This document shows, piece after piece, positions 60,065 to 64,000 of a stretch of DNA of 64,000 bases (position 1 is its first letter; every line of letters begins with the position of its first letter). A model generated the notes under the pieces. It saw nothing but the letters and a program-made list of their open reading frames with translations. It did no database searches and was not told the origin of the DNA. The stretch comes from Eretmocerus hayati (lineage: Eukaryota; Arthropoda; Insecta; Hymenoptera; Aphelinidae): assembly GCA_029851415.1 (NCBI GenBank), contig CM056743.1, positions 14,810,727 to 14,874,726 of the forward strand, read 5' to 3'. The position numbers and the translations under genes were made by a program.

Positions 60065-62497
60065 ATGAACAGAGTAAATACTTATTTGGAAGCGCACGAT
60101 CTGCAGTCGCGAGATATTAGAGATGTTATCGATGAATTTTGTGATGAAATAAGTAAAATGGAAGGGACGTGCATTGATATTGGATGTGGACCTGGTACCA
60201 TCACAAAAGAAGTTTTCATGCCCAAATTGCCTAAAGAAACGCTTGTTGTTGGTGAGTGTGAGCTTTTTTTTCATATTGAAGATAAAATTGCGATTACGTG
60301 ATATTTATGATGAAGCAATCGTGTAGAAGTTATTCGTGCAATTTCGAAACAATTGTCTTTGAATTTCACCACTTGGAAAATACCGTGATTGGAAATTTCA
60401 CCGATGCCGATTTTCAATATCTTTTGACTGTTTTCTTGTAGTATGTGAATAAATTGAAAAAATTCTGAACAATCTCTGTAGAAACGCGGAACATTAGAAA
60501 CCATGATCAGAATCTCAATATGGAATAATTAGAATCGAGATTTTCAAAAAACGAAAGACGCTCGAAATTGTAAATTTCACTTTTATCGCCTATTTTTGCC
60601 CCAGGAACATTTTGGTAGGAAAAATGATGCCGGAATCTGTATTCTACAACTTCGACCACTCGATATGAGAGTAATAGACATCCTTAGTCATTTCCCCGTC
60701 AATATGTTTCATTCTTAAAACCCAGAATGTCTGCTAGGTTACTTGAAAATCGAAAATTTTTCGTATCCTTATTCAAAATTCACATCCAGCAATGTCTCTC
60801 TATTTTACTGCCAAATAAGTATTGGGGTGGGAATTGATGGTGGTATACTTCAAAAGAATATCAGAACCAAATTTTACTGAGCCGAACCATTTTTACATAC
60901 CTATTTTTGAGTCAGCAAACACTTTATTTTGACCCACCAATCATCACTCAACCAACAATACACTCAGTGAAGAGATAAAAGTATATGACTGCGTTTTCTT
61001 TCAAGTATCAGCATAAAAAACCACAAATAGATGTTTTAGCATTAAATTAGAGCTTTATTGCAAATTATTTTTGCCCTAAAATCAAATATTGAGAAGTCAG
61101 TCGATCCAAAAAATTAGACACTGAAGTGTTTTGATATTTTCAACAGCCTTTGTCAAGCTGAAATCGCGAATATTTTTTCAAAACAATCACAGATAGTTTT
61201 AGGATCTTGTGAGATTCTATTCTAATAGTGATTACCTCTTGACGATGGCTGTTAAAAGTACAGTGGAGACGTTGCTTTGATATTAAAAGCATTATTGACA
61301 GGAGAAATTAAAGCGATGCGGTCACAGTGCACCGCGACCATGGACCTCGAAAAAACACCTTACATGAAAATCTTGATGATTCGAAGTGTGAGACGAGTTG
61401 TCGAATACTTGTTATTTTCCAACTTGTATTCCTCAATCCGTCTCTTAGCCCAAATCACAAGAGAATTGGAGAAAAATGAGAATAACTCGGCCGCGGGAAC
61501 CTCCTAACCTATAATATACGCACATTTTCATTACCAACTTTCTTCGAACTTTCTCCGATTCTATTGCAATTTTGGCTCAACGAAGAGCGGACAAATCTAA
61601 GTTAGACGATGACATATATTTGTGCGCTCGTCGTTTAGCCCAAATCGCAACAAAATCGGAGAAAGTTGGGAATGATTTTCAGCTTGCATGGTGACCGCAT
61701 TGCCTTAATGGTTGACTTGACTTTCTCAGTACACTTAATATACCCTGCAATAGTTCAAATTATTCGATAAGCTCCGTCATTATTAGCTCATTTTTCAATT
61801 TATCTTACGATGTAACACATCAGCTCAATTTTAAGTACTCAGACTTTTCCTAAGCTTCAATGATCATGTTTGAGGAGTGGAGAAAATCATAGCAAGCAAT
61901 CTTTTCGATGTATTTTTAAATAAATTTAATTTATAATTGGATGGTCTATTTACTCGACTGTTATTTGCGTAATGATTTTCTGTAAGCATCATTCAATATG
62001 GATTGATGGAAGAATATTTGAAGTAATTGTGAAAAAAAACCTTGGCCCACGCGATGAAAAGAGCGATTTATGGCGAAATTTCATTTATACTATGATGGTA
62101 ATCAGTTTTGAAACTATTCAACCAAAAGATATTGATTTGGATGGAAAATTTTTGAAAAAAAATTGAAAAGTCTGAATTGATGAGGGTGAAGCTTTAATCA
62201 TTTGCTTTCAAATTCGATCAAAACATCCAAATTGCATTCACCAATGTCATTACCAACATTTGCAACTCAAAGTTAATCTTGAAGAGGCACCAATGAAAAT
62301 AATTCATATTTTTTGCTTCTTACAGGATCCGATATATCGAAAAAAATGCTGGACCATGCGAAAGAAGAGTACAAAGATGAAAAGAGATTATCCTTTTCTG
62401 AGCTTGACATACAGACAAAAAAAATTCCATCAAATTTGGTGGGGGCTTTTGACAATGCCGTATCCTTCTATTGCCTGCATTGGTGTCAAGATATCAG
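60065..62497 (+). CDS. JHAMT: Juvenile hormone acid O-methyltransferase, N-terminal part
   Basis: Two exons, 60065-60251 and 62326-62497, splice at GTTG|GTGAGT and CTTACAG|GATCC and give the first ~119 residues of a protein usually about 270-290 long. JHAMT is a cytosolic SAM-dependent enzyme that methylates juvenile hormone acid or farnesoic acid in the corpora allata. The N-terminus has the JHAMT-type YLEAHDLQSRDIRDVIDEF. Motif I (IDIGCGPGTITKEV, residues about 38-51) binds SAM, and VGSDISKKML carries the acidic motif II residue. FDNAVSFYCLHWCQDIR is a strong JHAMT signature. Exon 2 ends in phase 2 with donor AG|GTTAGC. The next exon is not seen before the window ends; an acceptor-like T-run and AG near 63980 would give an immediate stop in phase. 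Intron 1 (2.07 kb) holds a MITE; the next intron holds a LINE fragment. Paralogous insect JHAMT-like methyltransferases exist, so orthology needs a tree. Confidence 0.88.
61308..61708. mobile_element. 393-bp MITE with TTAA duplication, in JHAMT intron 1
   Basis: TTAA occurs at 61308 and 61705. The ends inside them are AGCGATGCGGTCACAGTGCA and TGCATGGTGACCGCATTGCC, an inverted pair. Internal arms (TTAGCCCAAATCRCAA, GGAGAAA) are also repeated. TTAA targets are typical of piggyBac and Kolobok superfamilies. No transposase is present. Confidence 0.75.
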
Positions 62498-62585
62498 GTT
62501 AGCTACTGAATCAACTTTTAATACAGATTCTCACTGTAATTTTATTCCAAATGTGGAGTTCCTGTTGAAATTTTATCGATTCCAA

Positions 62586-63895
62586 GATAGATAGATAGAT
62601 AGATAGATAGATACGTTTATTATTCTGCCAATAGGCAAAAACCAAATAATCATCACATATGTAAACATATTGTCAGAGTATTTCACTACTAGATGCACAC
62701 ATTAAAAATACCATTTGCAAAGAAATAAGAAAAATTCTGGCTACAATATAATAAGTATAGATATTTGGTCAGCGCTTCTAGCAGTCTTAGTTTATCACAG
62801 ATATGACACGTCACTTAATAAATATAAAAAAAGACAGGGTTGCACTAATGAAATATATACCTTTTTCTATCTTGCTGAGAATGCTCATTCCAATACATCT
62901 GGGATGATCGGGGAGCCCCGGGAGTCAAGCATGAAGAAATGAGACTTTAAAGCGAGTTTGAATGATGATAATGAGGGTGAGCTGCGCAGAAGGGGCGGTA
63001 GAGAGTTCCAGAGCCTGGCACCACGATACTGAAAGGAGTATTCAGTGGCTTTGAGCCGGACTCTGGGGATGTTGAGATCTCTCTCATCACTCCGACTGGT
63101 GCATCTATGCTGGTACTTGGTGAACATTGCAGCCAAGTATTCGGGCTCTTTCATTCTAATTGCTTTGTAGATGAGAATGGCTGCAAAATATAGTCTACGA
63201 GAGTCCAATCGTAGCCAGCACAGACGCTCCCTGTACGGGGTGATGTGTTCGTCCCTCCTGACGCCAAAAATGTACCTCACACATGAATTATTCAGTCGTT
63301 GCAGTCGCGTCCGTTGCGTTTCGTCTGCGTCAAGATATACCACTGTGCAATAGTCCAGGTAGGGTTGGACTAGGGTCTCGACCAGTCTTCGGCGGAGAGT
63401 CTCGGTGGTACACGCCCTTATGAATCGCAGACCATACAGGGCTCTGTTGACTTTCTTTGCTACTTGGTCGATCTGCGATTCCCATTCTAATTTACTGTCA
63501 AGTGTCACACCAAGACTCACGACCGTGTCACTGAAGGGAATTGTCACCCCGCCCGGCATCCCAACACCAGCCAGATCCATCTCTCTCAGCTCATTGACAT
63601 TGCGCGCCGAGCCGAAAAAGATTGATTTGGTCTTGCCAGCATTAAGGCGCAAGCCAGAAGACTCAGCCCAGTCAGCGACTAATCGAGACGCCTCTTCGAG
63701 TTGAGCAATGCCCTCCAACACATTTTCTTTCTCAACATGTAGATAAATTTGAAGATCGTCCGCGTAAAATAGGTGTTTAACGGGCATTCCACCGAGTATG
63801 TCTGGCAGATCATTGACGTAGAGACTGAACAAAAGAGGCCCGAGAACGGAACCTTGTGGAACTCCAAGATCAATTTGAATAATTCTCAATAACTC
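62586..63895 (-). mobile_element. 5'-truncated LINE with (ATCT)n tail, in JHAMT intron
   Basis: On the minus strand the element has a reverse transcriptase C-terminal half, a ~270-bp 3' untranslated part and a tail of ATCT repeats (62586-62612). It begins abruptly just before the GVPQG motif, the usual result of incomplete reverse transcription at insertion. It is opposite to the host gene. The open frame is uninterrupted, so insertion is likely recent. Confidence 0.85.
62885..63889 (-). CDS. Reverse transcriptase, C-terminal half (non-LTR retrotransposon)
   Basis: About 334 intact codons from a 5'-truncated ORF2. Visible motifs in order are GVPQGSVLGPLLF (residues about 9-21), the catalytic YADDLQIYL (about 42-50), GLRLNAGKTKSI and SLGVTLDSKLEW. 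The post-RT region has PYLDYCTVVY, LQRLNNSCVRYIFG, LCWLRLDSRRLYF, ARLWNSLPPLLRSS and SSFKLALKSHFF. The last blocks are shared by the CR1/L2/Daphne and related LINE groups, which is my best guess at clade. Endonuclease and the first RT motifs are missing, so it cannot retrotranspose. The first residue is not a true start: the frame begins at a TTG and runs to the truncation point. Confidence 0.88.
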   Translation of the reverse strand: MRIIQIDLGVPQGSVLGPLLFSLYVNDLPDILGGMPVKHLFYADDLQIYLHVEKENVLEGIAQLEEASRLVADWAESSGLRLNAGKTKSIFFGSARNVNELREMDLAGVGMPGGVTIPFSDTVVSLGVTLDSKLEWESQIDQVAKKVNRALYGLRFIRACTTETLRRRLVETLVQPYLDYCTVVYLDADETQRTRLQRLNNSCVRYIFGVRRDEHITPYRERLCWLRLDSRRLYFAAILIYKAIRMKEPEYLAAMFTKYQHRCTSRSDERDLNIPRVRLKATEYSFQYRGARLWNSLPPLLRSSPSLSSFKLALKSHFFMLDSRGSPIIPDVLE

Positions 63896-64000
63896 TATTC
63901 ACATTTGAAACTATGCATGCATGACAATACATCACGTGAATTCATATCTGCTTTAAGATTCATACTTTCATTTTTTTAGATAAACATGCATCAAATTATT

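Noticed and set aside
63970..64000. Acceptor-like T-run and AG near the right edge as the next JHAMT exon
   Set aside because: Joined in phase to the exon ending at 62497 it reads a stop at once, so it is not supported.
1..64000. CRISPR array, operons or bacterial genes
   Set aside because: No direct repeats with regular spacers. Introns, MITEs and insect genes show eukaryotic nuclear DNA.

Overview
The window looks like a gene-poor, repeat-rich stretch of an insect nuclear genome, most likely a hymenopteran (a parasitoid or gall wasp type). The basis is A+T-rich DNA, spliceosomal introns, an insect-type TATA plus initiator promoter, and two insect endocrine genes. One is an ion transport peptide (CHH/ITP family) gene and the other is a juvenile hormone acid methyltransferase (JHAMT) whose motifs fit hymenopteran JHAMTs as I know them. 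The order is inference; the species cannot be named.

Layout. 1-1.2 kb: a decayed non-LTR reverse transcriptase. 1.7-5.0 kb: a Crypton-type tyrosine recombinase with one intron and one in-frame stop, enclosed by a 22-bp perfect inverted repeat and arrays of a TGCG motif. 5-11 kb: a run of palindromic DNA-transposon derivatives, including a mariner-type MITE, a 1.2-kb foldback, a 189-bp palindrome and a pogo/Tigger-like remnant. 11-20 kb: mostly unassigned DNA with copies of a modular palindromic repeat. 20.0-20.55 kb: the ITP-like gene on the plus strand, two coding exons. 21-34 kb: repeat families, a tRNA-like sequence inside a composite element, and a ~440-bp tandem duplication. 34.8-35.3 and 39.7-40.1 kb: two minisatellites with an exact 10-bp period. 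37-43.7 kb: microsatellite-rich unassigned DNA. 43.7-55 kb: further inverted-repeat elements and two abundant repeat families. 55-59.5 kb: A+T-rich DNA with nothing recognised. From 59.85 kb: promoter and first two coding exons of JHAMT, with a TTAA-flanked MITE in intron 1 and a 5'-truncated LINE in the following intron. The rest of JHAMT lies beyond the right edge.

How the genes relate. ITP-family peptides act in ion and water balance. JHAMT makes the last or next-to-last step of juvenile hormone synthesis. They are about 40 kb apart on the same strand and nothing in the sequence suggests they are co-regulated. Most of the window is the product of mobile elements, largely non-autonomous ones. 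The most unusual objects are the Crypton unit with terminal inverted repeats, its possible non-autonomous relatives, an ITP-like gene whose precursor lacks the usual propeptide and dibasic site, and the 10-bp arrays.
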